Counted from the first letter of the stretch, positions 48,625 to 56,861 are shown. The stretch is DNA of 64,000 nucleotides from Maricaulis sp048269565 (GCF_048269565.1 NZ_JBLXIK010000002.1:248001-312000), one strand, 5' to 3'. Notes: generated by a model from the letters alone, not told the origin. Translations and numbers: made by a program.

Positions 48625-50335
48625 CTTCAGCCCAATTGAAAATGGATTGAACGAAATTCTTGAATTCTGGGGAACAAGTTTCGAAATGTGGTCCGACTAC
48701 ATCCCGTGCCAGTCGCTCCATGTCATGCAGAGATTTGAACCAAGCCCTTTTCTGAGTACAGGCATCGGTCAGTATTTGACGTAGATCGGGCGGGAGACCC
48801 AATAAGGGTTCAACGCCTTGGATATCCTGCAGCTTGGCGGTTCCAGCGGTCGCGCTTTCAATGTGCGCGCTGATCAGCTCGACCCCGTGCAACTCGATGG
48901 CGAGCTCCAGAGCAGCAATAACCCCGTCGTCGGGTAAGGCCCTAAATATCGCCTGCTCGATTTTCTCGGCCGGTTCCCATTTGTAGAGCGTACCACCCGC
49001 TACCAAGAATCCAGCTTCTGCGGCGCCATTTGGTGGAGCATCGTCATCACGAAAGCTGCCTACGCGATAGCCTAAGGACTGAAGCGTAGGTGCGTGCTGG
49101 TATAAGTTTGTTACCCCGCCTGCATCGAGCAGACCCAACCCGGCCGCAAAGACCGATTGGCGCCCTGTTGAACTTCGATACTGGTCAAGCCCCCGGACAA
49201 ACCCGATTTCCGAAGCGCCCTCACAAAGAAGGACGGACTTTGCGAAAAAGGCTTCCGCGTGTCGTCTTAGGGTGCCCTGAGAGTTAGCATCAATTTTGGC
49301 CAGTTTGGCGGTGTGCTCCTGTTCGCTCTCTCGCAATACGAAGAGTTGTGTTTCGTCCAGTTCACGCAAAACTACAGGTGAGTGAGAAGTGATGAAAACC
49401 TGGATTGGTTCGTCTCGTTGTTTGGCGCCGAGCGCTCCGAGAAAGCGGATGATTCGGTGCGGCTCGAGCCCATGCTCCAGTTCATCAACCAGAACGAGAT
49501 TTGACCCGGTTATCGCTTGGTTGAGCAAGCCCGCGACCAATAATCTACCCGATCCTAAGCCGAGTGACGAAAGTGGAACGCCTCTACCGTCGTGAAGAGC
49601 GATGGTGCCGCCACTCAGCGAGATTGAGTGCGCGTTCAAAAGGGCCTGAAGATCGCCCTCAAGCCGAACACCTAGCTCCCCTGCTGTCGATGTTACTGCG
49701 GCAAGAGTGTCCTCAAGATTGTGATCAGCCTTCTCACCAAAGGCTGCCCTCGCGGCCCGGGTGGCCTCTGCTAGGGCGATTGAAGTGTCGGGCCTTTCGT
49801 CGGCCAGCCTGTTCAACACTGCCCCCTTTCGCCAACTTAGATGATAGTCGCTAACACCACCAATTCGAGTTCCTGCAAGCAGGATGCGGTCGCCCCACGT
49901 TAGATTCTTCTCCCTTCCGGCCAGCTCGGCTCGTTCGGAATACAGGGACCAGATTGGATCGAGGTCTGCGCCGACCTTGAGCCTGACAGTCAAGACGGTT
50001 TCAAATCCGTTTTGCGGTTCATCGACCACAGAACCGTCGCTCGCCCGATAGCCGCGCAAATATTGGTCATATTTGTCTAACTGCTTAAGTTCGTCGTCTA
50101 GTTTTCCGACCGTAACGTCAACTATCAGCGGAGATGCGGTATCCAAGTTGTAGAAGTCGCTGTCCGAAACCGCTTTGGATTGCCTTGGCCCAAGGCACAA
50201 ATCAATGGCATCCAGTACCGTCGATTTTCCGCTGTCGCCAGGACCGATAAGGCAATTCAGTCCGGCGTGAGGGTACCAGCTGAGCTTCTTGATGCATCGA
50301 AAGTTCTCGATGCATATGTGTCGGATTTTAGCCAT
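48617..50335 (-). CDS. OLD-family ATPase/Toprim nuclease (GajA-like)
   Basis: 572-aa protein, length and layout of GajA (about 580 aa). The ABC-type ATPase domain has Walker A GPGDSGKS at 31-38, a signature-like LSSLGLGSGRLLVAGLL (256-271), Walker B LVLVDELEHGLEP with D284-E285, and the H-loop ITSHSP (H318). The C-terminal Toprim domain begins SVLLCEGASEIGFV with E372 and E376, followed by the acidic cluster FRDDDAP (430-432) for metal binding. A UvrD-like helicase follows in overlap, which defines class 2 OLD proteins. In Gabija this nuclease nicks DNA when nucleotides are depleted by phage replication; activity here is inferred. Confidence 0.85.
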   Translation of the reverse strand: MAKIRHICIENFRCIKKLSWYPHAGLNCLIGPGDSGKSTVLDAIDLCLGPRQSKAVSDSDFYNLDTASPLIVDVTVGKLDDELKQLDKYDQYLRGYRASDGSVVDEPQNGFETVLTVRLKVGADLDPIWSLYSERAELAGREKNLTWGDRILLAGTRIGGVSDYHLSWRKGAVLNRLADERPDTSIALAEATRAARAAFGEKADHNLEDTLAAVTSTAGELGVRLEGDLQALLNAHSISLSGGTIALHDGRGVPLSSLGLGSGRLLVAGLLNQAITGSNLVLVDELEHGLEPHRIIRFLGALGAKQRDEPIQVFITSHSPVVLRELDETQLFVLRESEQEHTAKLAKIDANSQGTLRRHAEAFFAKSVLLCEGASEIGFVRGLDQYRSSTGRQSVFAAGLGLLDAGGVTNLYQHAPTLQSLGYRVGSFRDDDAPPNGAAEAGFLVAGGTLYKWEPAEKIEQAIFRALPDDGVIAALELAIELHGVELISAHIESATAGTAKLQDIQGVEPLLGLPPDLRQILTDACTQKRAWFKSLHDMERLARDVVGPHFETCSPEFKNFVQSIFNWAEDA

Positions 50336-50404
50336 GCCGTTGTCGCTCGCTTCCGATGCCTTCTGGTTGGGTCAGATATCCTGCCCAAACGTAACCTTGA
50401 TGCC

Positions 50405-50432
50405 ACAACTATGAGTAATTGTGCGTAGTTGT
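50405..50432. promoter_or_regulatory. inverted repeat in OLD-nuclease promoter region
   Basis: ACAACTA (50405-50411) and TAGTTGT (50426-50432) with a 14-bp spacer, 70 bp upstream of the OLD-nuclease start, in an AT-rich patch. It may be an operator; no regulator gene is encoded in the insert. Confidence 0.4.
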
Positions 50433-50496
50433 ACACTATGACAAGTGAGATAATGGTAACGAGGGAATTCCCCCCAAATCCCTTGCCAGCCAGTGG

Positions 50497-50578
50497 GCCA
50501 CCGGGGTTCAGCGCCGTCAAGGCCGCCTTTGGCGCCGCTTCGCGGGTCTACGCCTTGACGGCGCTGAACCCCGGTGGC
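50497..50578. repeat. 27-bp perfect inverted repeat (hairpin element)
   Basis: Arms 50497-50523 and 50552-50578 are exact complements over 27 bp, separated by 28 nt that contain GGCGCC and, on the minus strand, GGCGTAGACCCGCGAAGCGG. The same GCGTAGA and GCGAAGCG words occur in the repeat at 51176-51307. It marks the junction between the low-GC defence genes and the GC-rich flank. There is no T tract, so it is not a typical terminator. Confidence 0.85.
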
Positions 50579-50672
50579 GGGATCTCGGCATGGGTTTTGG
50601 GGTGGAGTGTGGGTGCGTCAGTTCCCCATAAAATCACGACAGATCATTCCCCTGCACCCGCCTGTCGTGGCG

Positions 50673-51098
50673 TCAGCGGTGGCGGGCCAGCGCAACCTTG
50701 TCCCGCAGACCACGAGGGTAGATTTCGGTGCGTTCGAAGAAATGGCCTTCGGGCCAGAGCACACCCGAAGCAACGGCCGCTTGATGCAGAGCATCGAGGT
50801 CTTCGACTCGGGTGTAGGCCCACAACCGCCAGCGTGGCACATTCACTGACCACCACAGCCAGGCCAGACACCAGGTGCCAACCGCGACAAGCACCAGCAG
50901 GGCAATGCCGAAGGGTGTTGTGGCAAATGAACCGAGGATCCCCCCGACCAGCAAGGGCAGGGTGAAGGCTGAGATCAACAGGACCAATACGGGCCCGTTG
51001 ATACTGAGCAGCCCCCAGAGGACGGCCCAGCCCGGCGAGGTGGTTCGTTTGCGCAGGGGGTTCATGTCGGGTGTTCGCTTTGCCGTTCGTGCGATCAT
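50673..51098 (-). CDS. membrane protein, two hydrophobic segments
   Basis: 141-aa predicted inner-membrane protein. Two transmembrane segments (about 30-60, AVLWGLLSINGPVLVLLISAFTLPLLVGGI, given here only as the region around SINGPVLVLL; and FGIALLVLVAVGTWCLAWLWW at about 68-88), followed by a soluble tail (RWRLWAYTRVEDLDALHQAAV...). The ATG at 51098 has GGGGG five bases upstream; the ATG at 51065 (MNPLRKR) lacks a ribosome site. No family recognised. It lies between two palindromic repeat elements and may be part of the variable segment. Confidence 0.6.
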   Translation of the reverse strand: MIARTAKRTPDMNPLRKRTTSPGWAVLWGLLSINGPVLVLLISAFTLPLLVGGILGSFATTPFGIALLVLVAVGTWCLAWLWWSVNVPRWRLWAYTRVEDLDALHQAAVASGVLWPEGHFFERTEIYPRGLRDKVALARHR

Positions 51099-51175
51099 TT
51101 TTCCCCCGAATTTGTTTCGGGGTCTACCGGGATTGGTTGAGCCTCGCCACCCGGCACCAAAGCCAACCAATCCTT

Positions 51176-51307
51176 GTCATCCCGGACGGATGCCCGGACG
51201 CGAAGCGATCCGGGCGTAGATCCGGGACCTACCCGCTCTTCCAGCTGGTTTCACGGGTAGGTCCCGGCTCTGCGCCCCGCTTGTGCGGGGCATCCGGCCG
51301 GGATGAC
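51176..51307. repeat. palindromic repeat element with GTCATCCCGG ends
   Basis: A 132-bp unit with terminal inverted repeats GTCATCCCGG (51176-51185) and CCGGGATGAC (51298-51307) and internal nested pairs such as GGGACCTACCC/GGGTAGGTCCC. The core contains GCGAAGCGATCCGGG. Elements of this kind are scattered between genes in many alphaproteobacteria. It lies between the membrane-protein gene and the SRPBCC lipoprotein gene. Confidence 0.8.
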
Positions 51308-51323
51308 ACGGGAATTGGGAGCG

Positions 51324-51923
51324 TTACTGCGCCAGGCTGGCCGAAATCCCCGCAAAACCCGCTTCGTAAATCCCCGTCAGGGCTGCGGCGGCGGCTTCGT
51401 CCTGGCTGTCGAGGGCGGTGTAATGGCTCGACCAGGTGATGGTTGAGCTGCCCGGAGCGGTTTCGCTGACGGCGATGGTCGCGACATAATTGGCGATGGG
51501 CAGCGGGCTGGAGATAATGGCGTAGGAATAGGTGTGGGCGGCGTCATCGCGGGCGGTTTCGCGCTCGACGAAGGTCGCCGAACCGTCAGCGGTGACGATG
51601 GTGCGGTTGCCGTCATCGCCGATCGTGCAGCTGCCGACGGCGGGATGCCACTCGCCCAGCGAGCAGAGCGGGCCGATCAGGGCCCAGACGGTGGCGGCGT
51701 CGGCATTGACCGTGACGCTGCGCGACAGGGTCGGCGCGGCCGCTTCCGCTGCCAGTGCCGGAGCTGGCATGGCCTCGGGCGCGGCTTGCGCCGGTGCGGT
51801 TTCCGGTGCGGTTTCCGGTGCGGCTTCCGGTGTGGCCGGAGCGCTGGCGTCGGGCGCATTGCAGCCGGCCAGAAGGAGTGCGGCGCCAAGGCCGAGCAAT
51901 GATGTTTTTAGCGGATACGTCAT
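51324..51923 (-). CDS. SRPBCC-domain lipoprotein
   Basis: 199-aa lipoprotein. Lipobox LAGC in GLGAALLLAGCNAP; then a Pro/Ala linker with repeated PETA units (encoded by tandem 12-bp repeats around 51797-51835), and a polyketide-cyclase-like SRPBCC domain from about 68: VNADAATVWALIGPLCSLGEWHPAVGSC, YSYAIISSPLPIANYVATIAV and STITWSSHYTA. Such proteins bind hydrophobic ligands. Cytosolic versions are more common; a lipid-anchored one is less usual. Confidence 0.8.
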   Translation of the reverse strand: MTYPLKTSLLGLGAALLLAGCNAPDASAPATPEAAPETAPETAPAQAAPEAMPAPALAAEAAAPTLSRSVTVNADAATVWALIGPLCSLGEWHPAVGSCTIGDDGNRTIVTADGSATFVERETARDDAAHTYSYAIISSPLPIANYVATIAVSETAPGSSTITWSSHYTALDSQDEAAAAALTGIYEAGFAGISASLAQ

Positions 51924-52028
51924 GACAATATCGGCGACCGGAACGGCGCCCCCCAGTTTTTGTGAAATCCAAAGTCGGGGCGGACGCTATCACTTCACCG
52001 GCGCCCGTGGGAAAAATCTTCAAACTTT

Positions 52029-52622
52029 TCAGGCCGTGGCCGCCACCAGCGCTGCGCGCGCGACGCGCTGTATCCCGGCGACATAATCGGCCTGGCTCCA
52101 GCCGCAATCGCTGACGAGATGCTCCCAGTTGCGCACCGAGAGCAGGGTCCAGACCAGATCCGTGGCGCGGGTCTGGTCGAGATCGGGGCGCAGCAGGCCG
52201 TCGCGGATGATGGCCTCGACGGCGGCGGCGCAGCCATGGCGCATGGCGGCCATGCGATCGTCCCAGGCGGCGCGGGCGGCCTCGTCGCTCTCGGCCATCG
52301 CCATCAGGGCGCGGCCGACGCCATGGATCACCGGGATGTAATCGCCCCAGGCCTGGATATAGGCGTCGAGCCGGGCGGTGCCGCTGGTGGCGGCGCGGCT
52401 GGCGACAAGGCGTCCGTCAACGCCGGAGGCCTCGTCGATGAAGCGGGTGGCGGCGATCAGAAGTTCGGCGCGATTGGGGAAGTGGAGATAGACCGCCTGG
52501 CGGCTGACCCCGGCCGCGCGGGCGATATCGCTCATCCTTGCCTGCGCGTCGGGACCCTGCTGCAGCAAGTCACTGCAGGCCTTGAGGATGCGGGCGCGGG
52601 TCTCGTCACCGGTCTTGCTCAT
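52029..52622 (-). CDS. TetR-family repressor
   Basis: 197-aa repressor. N-terminal HTH (about 8-55): RILKACSDLLQQGPDAQARMSDIARAAGVSRQAVYLHFPNRAELL. The C-terminal domain is helical and ligand binding (DLVWTLLSVRNWEHLVSDCGW). It is divergent from the NmrA-like gene. Two copies of a 17-bp palindrome in the intergenic region are its likely operators, giving autoregulation and control of the neighbour. Confidence 0.92.
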   Translation of the reverse strand: MSKTGDETRARILKACSDLLQQGPDAQARMSDIARAAGVSRQAVYLHFPNRAELLIAATRFIDEASGVDGRLVASRAATSGTARLDAYIQAWGDYIPVIHGVGRALMAMAESDEAARAAWDDRMAAMRHGCAAAVEAIIRDGLLRPDLDQTRATDLVWTLLSVRNWEHLVSDCGWSQADYVAGIQRVARAALVAATA

Positions 52623-52643
52623 TGTTCGATCCGTCGTTTCTGG

Positions 52644-52702
52644 CTTGACACGGTGTCAAGTTAACGCATATAGCGGCGATGTAAACTTTACACCGTGTCA
52701 AG
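52644..52702. promoter_or_regulatory. two TetR operators
   Basis: CTTGACACGGTGTCAAG (52644-52660, perfect 8-1-8 palindrome) and CTTTACACCGTGTCAAG (52686-52702, one arm mismatch), centres 42 bp apart, that is four helical turns. Both lie between the TetR start (52622) and the NmrA-like start (52727). TTGACA is included in the first copy and may be a -35 element. Confidence 0.8.
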
Positions 52703-52726
52703 AAAACAGCGAAACAGGAGAGCATC

Positions 52727-53605
52727 ATGTTCGATCGCAAGACCGCCAAACCCGCCGCCAGCCGGCATCCCGTCAATCAGAACGGCCTCATCCTGGTGGT
52801 CGGCGCCACGGGCAAGACCGGGCGCCGCGTTGCCGAGGGGCTGATGCGTCTGGGCCATGCCGTGCGTCTGGCATCGCGCGATGCCGCCGCGTCCTTCGAC
52901 TGGGACAAGCCGGCCGGCTGGGCCGCCGTGCTGACCGGGGTGAGCGCCGTCTATCTCACCTTTGCGCCCGATCTTGCCGTGCCCGGCGCGACCGAGGCGA
53001 TCACCGCCTTTGTCGGCATGGCCAAGACCGCCGGTGTCGGCCGGATCGTCCTGCTGTCGGGGCGCGGCGAGGACGAGGCCCAGGCCGCCGAGCGCATCGT
53101 GCAGGCGTCGGGCATGGACTGGACCATCGTGCGCGCCAGCTGGTTCAACCAGAATTTCACCGAGGGCGAATTTGCCGGCATGGTGCAGGCCAGCGAGATC
53201 GCCCTGCCGGCCGGCGATGCGCTCGAACCCTTCGTCGACGCCAATGATATTGCCGAGGTCGCGATTGCGGCCTTGACCCAGGCGGGTCATGCCGGCGAGG
53301 TCTATGACGTGACCGGGCCGCGACTGATGAGTTTCGCCGCCGCTGCCGCCGAGATCAGCGCCGCGACAGGCCGCGCCGTGCGCTTTGTCGACATCCCGCA
53401 CGAGGCCTTCATCGACGCCCTGGTGCAGTCCGGCGCACCTGAAGGCATGGTCTGGTTGCTGGACTATCTCTTTGCCACCGTGCTCGACGGCCGCAATGCC
53501 CGGCTGGGTGACGGAGTCGAACGGGCGCTGGGGCGCAAGCCGGTCGATTTCCTCGACTTTGCCCATGACGCCGCCGGCAGTGGCGCCTGGTCGCTGGCCG
53601 CCTGA
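52727..53605 (+). CDS. NmrA/NAD(P)-binding (quinone-reductase-like) protein
   Basis: 292-aa atypical short-chain dehydrogenase. Rossmann motif LVVGATGKTGRRVAEGLMRLG, then VYLTFAPDLAVPG and the NmrA-type IVLLSGRGEDEAQAAERIVQASGMDWTIVRASWFNQNF. The close match is to NAD(P)H:quinone-oxidoreductase-like members such as QorB and NmrA sensors, several of which respond to electrophiles. Controlled by the divergent TetR protein through two operators; a DUF1772 gene follows 28 bp later. Confidence 0.85.
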   Translation: MFDRKTAKPAASRHPVNQNGLILVVGATGKTGRRVAEGLMRLGHAVRLASRDAAASFDWDKPAGWAAVLTGVSAVYLTFAPDLAVPGATEAITAFVGMAKTAGVGRIVLLSGRGEDEAQAAERIVQASGMDWTIVRASWFNQNFTEGEFAGMVQASEIALPAGDALEPFVDANDIAEVAIAALTQAGHAGEVYDVTGPRLMSFAAAAAEISAATGRAVRFVDIPHEAFIDALVQSGAPEGMVWLLDYLFATVLDGRNARLGDGVERALGRKPVDFLDFAHDAAGSGAWSLAA

Positions 53606-53633
53606 AGCGGCTCATCCGCCCAGGGAGGGCATC

Positions 53634-54122
53634 ATGATCACCAATCTTCTCGTTCTCGCCTGTCTTTCGATCGCGCTGGTCAGCGCGGTCGTCGGCGGCG
53701 TATTCCTTTCATTCTCCGATTTCATCATGCGCGGTCTGGCACTGGCCCGCCCTGCTGGCGGGATCGAAGCGATGCAGCAGATCAATCGCACCGTCCTGCG
53801 CTCGATCTTCCTGACGGCTTTCGTCCTGTTGCTGCCAGCCGTTTATGGCCTCGCCGCCTATGCTCTGATCCGGCTGAGTGGTCCGGGCCAGTCGCTGATC
53901 TATCTCGGTGCCGGGCTCTATCTGGTGACGGTCTTTCTCGTTACGGCGTTCGGCAATGTGCCGATGAACAAGCGCCTGGACGCATTCGACCCGGGCGATG
54001 AGGCGGCGGAGCTCTACTGGTCGGATTATGTCCGGCGCTGGACCGGCCTCAATCACTGGCGTACGGCCGGATCGCTGGCGACCTCCATCTGCTTTCTGGC
54101 CGCGGCGCGGGAGCTGGTCTGA
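53634..54122 (+). CDS. DUF1772 membrane protein
   Basis: 162-aa protein with four predicted transmembrane helices (LLVLACLSIALVSAVVGGVF; SIFLTAFVLLLPAVYGLAAY; LIYLGAGLYLVTVFLVTAFG; and a C-terminal segment WRTAGSLATSICFLAAA). DUF1772 members relate to fungal anthrone oxygenases and often follow NmrA-type genes. The motif GNVPMNKRLD is the family mark. Start ATG 53634 has GGGAGG upstream. The pair with the NmrA-like gene is probably a redox or quinone-detoxifying unit. Confidence 0.85.
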   Translation: MITNLLVLACLSIALVSAVVGGVFLSFSDFIMRGLALARPAGGIEAMQQINRTVLRSIFLTAFVLLLPAVYGLAAYALIRLSGPGQSLIYLGAGLYLVTVFLVTAFGNVPMNKRLDAFDPGDEAAELYWSDYVRRWTGLNHWRTAGSLATSICFLAAARELV

Positions 54123-54129
54123 GCCCGCC

Positions 54130-54693
54130 CTATTTCGCCGTCAGCGTCTCGATGGTGAGATTGTCATTGGTGTAGATGCAGACCTCGGCCGCGATCGCCA
54201 TCGCCTTGCGGGTGATGATTTCCGGGTCGGGCTCGTAGTCGAGCAGGGCGCGGGCCGCCGAGCTGGCGTAATTGCCGCCGGAGCCGACGGCGACGACGCC
54301 GTGTTCCGGTTCCAGCACATCGCCGGCGCCGGTCAGAACGAAGGTGGCGGTGGTGTCGGCGACGATCAGCATGGCGTCGAGCTTGCGCAGATAGCGGTCG
54401 GTGCGCCAGTCCTTGGCCAGTTCGACGCAGGCGCGGGCGAGTTGCGACGGGTATTGCTCGAGCTTGGCCTCGAGGCGTTCGAACAGGGCGAAGGCGTCGG
54501 CGGTGGAGCCGGCGAAACCGGCGACAACCTGGCCATCGGCGAGACGGCGGACCTTCTTGGCATTGCCCTTCATCACCGTCGGCCCGAAGGAGACCTGGCC
54601 ATCACCGGCGACCACGACCGTCTTGCCCTTGCGCACGGCGAGAATTGTGGTGCCGCGCCATTGGGTCGCGTCGGTGGATGAGGGTCTGGACAT
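54130..54693 (-). CDS. hslV: HslV, peptidase of the HslVU protease
   Basis: 187-aa Ntn-type threonine peptidase (ClpQ). After a 14-residue N-terminal propeptide comes GTTILAVRKGKTVVVAGDGQVSFG; T15 is the expected nucleophile after processing. Other family marks: NAKKVRRL, GFAGSTADAFALFERLEAKLEQ, EHGVVAVGSGGNYASSAARALL and the end AAEVCIYTNDNLTIETL. ATG 54693 (MSRPSST) is preferred to the TTG at 54708. The gene is co-directional with hslU but 7.5 kb away, with the accessory genes between. Confidence 0.95.
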   Translation of the reverse strand: MSRPSSTDATQWRGTTILAVRKGKTVVVAGDGQVSFGPTVMKGNAKKVRRLADGQVVAGFAGSTADAFALFERLEAKLEQYPSQLARACVELAKDWRTDRYLRKLDAMLIVADTTATFVLTGAGDVLEPEHGVVAVGSGGNYASSAARALLDYEPDPEIITRKAMAIAAEVCIYTNDNLTIETLTAK

Positions 54694-54767
54694 GGCGGTC
54701 TCCGTCAAACTGGAGACACAGATGTGGCGGTCGCGGCCGCTGCGATCAAGCCCTCAGACCATCACGG

Positions 54768-56861
54768 CTATTCAGCGACGGCGCGTTTGGCCGAACCTTC
54801 CAGGGTATAGTCGACGAAATCGCTGCCGGGCATCGGGCGGGCAAACAGGAAACCCTGGGCCAGGGTCGCACCCTCGGCCCGCAGCATCTCGAACTGTTCG
54901 CGGGTCTCGACGCCCTCGGCGACGGTTTCCAGCTTCAGCGCCTTGGCCATGGCGAGAATGGTCTCGACCACGATGCAGGCGTGCGGATCGGTGGTCATGT
55001 CGCGCACGAAGCTCTGGTCGATCTTGAAGACGTCGAACGGCATCCGCGTCAGATAGGAGAGCGAGGAATGGCCGGTGCCGAAATCATCAATGGCGAAATT
55101 GACGCCGCGATCCCGCAATGGCTGCACCTGGAGGATGACCCGTTCCGGGTTTTCCATCGCGATGGATTCGGTCAGTTCCAGCTCGAGCAGATGCGGCGGC
55201 AGGTCGGCGTCGGCCAGGGCGGAGAGTACCGATACCGAGAAACCCTCACGCTCGAACTGCATCGCCGAGACATTGACCGCGACGGGGATCTCGATCCCCA
55301 GCGTGCGCCAGCGTGCCGCTTCCTTGCAGGCCGCGCGCAGCACCCAGTCGCCGATCTCGCCGATCAGGCCGCATTCCTCGGCCGCCTCGATAAAGGCGCC
55401 CGGTGACAGCAGTCCGGCGGTCGGGTGCTGCCAGCGCACCAGCGCTTCGGCACCGGCGACGCTGCCGTCAGCCATATTGATCTTGGGCTGGTAGAAGACG
55501 ACCAGCTGGTCCTGGTGCACGGCATCACGCAGTTCGTTTTCCAGCACCAGGCGCTCAAAGGCCGACTGGTTCATCGCCGGCTCGAAGAAGCGGGCCGAGG
55601 AGCCGCCATCGCGCTTGGCATGGGCCATGGCGAGGTCGGCGTGACGCATAAGGGTTTCCGGATCGGCACCATCCTGCGGGAAGACGGCAATCCCGATCGA
55701 GACGCCGAGGAAGACCTGGTGGCCGGAGATCTCGAAGGGCAGGCGAATGGCGTCGACCAGCTTGTTGGCGATGCGCGCCGCGTGGGCCGGATCCTCGATC
55801 GAGGGCAGCAGGACGGTGAATTCATCACCGCCAAGACGCGCGACCAGGCTCGGTTCGAAATCGCCGCCGGCGGCGAGATCACAGCCACGGGTCACTTCCG
55901 ACAGGCGCCGCGCCACCATTTCCAGCATGCGGTCGCCCTCGCCTATGCCGAGGCTGTCATTGACGCGCTTGAAGCGATCGAGATCGAGGAAGAGCACGGC
56001 ACCGGTATCGCCATCTTCCAGCGCCTTGCGCGAGACCCGTTCGGTCTCCTTGCGGAAGCGCTCGCGATTGGGCAATTCGGTCACGAGGTCGACATAGGCC
56101 AGCCGGTGGATGCGTTTGAGATTGCCGTCGAGGCGCGCAAACATGCGGTTGAAGGCATTGGCCAGCACTTCCAGCTCGTCGCCGGTATGCACGTCAATGC
56201 GCATGTCGAGGGTTTTCGACGAGGCCAGGCGTGCGGCATCGGTCAGGGTCTGCACCGGTTTCAGTGCGCGTCCGACAATCAATGCAGCCAGTGGCAGGAA
56301 GATTCCCAGCGCGAACAGGGCGATGAGCGTCTGGCGCCGGATGGCGGCATTGCGTGAACGGGTGAGCTCGACCAGTTCCTGGCGGGCAAAGACGACGCCG
56401 ACGAGGCGGCGCGTTTCGGTATAGACCGGCACAGCAACCTCGAGCGTCGTTGCGCCGAGGGCGGCCCGGCGATCACCGGCACCCAGCGCCATGACGGCGA
56501 GGTCAGAGGTGCTGAAGCGTTCCGATGCCTCGTCTTCGTCGACGGCCCGGCCCAGCAATTCCCGGCGATTATTGATCGCATAGACCTCGGAGAGATTGAG
56601 CGAGGCCTTCATCTCGGTGAGATAGAGCTGGACATAGTCGACATCGCTGCTGGAAACCGGGGTGGCCAGGCGATCGGCCATGGCCTGCAAACGCGCGACC
56701 GAGCTTTCGGCCAGCAGATTGCGGGTCTCACGTTGCGCCGAGATGTTCTCCAGCGTCATCAACATCAATGTCGTGGCAAAAATCAGCATACCGGTGAGAA
56801 GCGTGAACTTCATCACCAGGGATCGCATTACTCGCGAAATCGCCTTGCGGATGGGCGCCAT
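54768..56861 (-). CDS. GGDEF-EAL cyclic-di-GMP enzyme with periplasmic sensor
   Basis: 697-aa membrane protein. TM helix at about 17-36, periplasmic sensor to about 172, TM helix 178-197, HAMP (198-250), GGDEF domain (255-430) and EAL domain (437-685). Catalytic motifs are intact: GGDEF at 344-348, EAL at 472-474 (AGAEALVRWQHP), DDFGTGHSS and the late VETLVAEGVE region (LKLETVAEGVE). The inhibitory RxxD motif is RGCD at 325-328 but a ten-residue insertion separates it from the GGDEF loop. It could make or break c-di-GMP; the direction cannot be told by reading. Confidence 0.93.
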   Translation of the reverse strand: MAPIRKAISRVMRSLVMKFTLLTGMLIFATTLMLMTLENISAQRETRNLLAESSVARLQAMADRLATPVSSSDVDYVQLYLTEMKASLNLSEVYAINNRRELLGRAVDEDEASERFSTSDLAVMALGAGDRRAALGATTLEVAVPVYTETRRLVGVVFARQELVELTRSRNAAIRRQTLIALFALGIFLPLAALIVGRALKPVQTLTDAARLASSKTLDMRIDVHTGDELEVLANAFNRMFARLDGNLKRIHRLAYVDLVTELPNRERFRKETERVSRKALEDGDTGAVLFLDLDRFKRVNDSLGIGEGDRMLEMVARRLSEVTRGCDLAAGGDFEPSLVARLGGDEFTVLLPSIEDPAHAARIANKLVDAIRLPFEISGHQVFLGVSIGIAVFPQDGADPETLMRHADLAMAHAKRDGGSSARFFEPAMNQSAFERLVLENELRDAVHQDQLVVFYQPKINMADGSVAGAEALVRWQHPTAGLLSPGAFIEAAEECGLIGEIGDWVLRAACKEAARWRTLGIEIPVAVNVSAMQFEREGFSVSVLSALADADLPPHLLELELTESIAMENPERVILQVQPLRDRGVNFAIDDFGTGHSSLSYLTRMPFDVFKIDQSFVRDMTTDPHACIVVETILAMAKALKLETVAEGVETREQFEMLRAEGATLAQGFLFARPMPGSDFVDYTLEGSAKRAVAE

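Larger units (their letters stand above)
47161..50496. mobile_element. low-GC defence insertion (Gabija-like)
   Basis: Base composition drops visibly just after the VOC stop codon and recovers near the 27-bp inverted repeat at 50497. Inside are only two genes, an OLD-family nuclease and a UvrD-like helicase. No integrase or transposase is present, so the acquisition mechanism is unknown. The insert lies between hslU and hslV. Confidence 0.65.
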
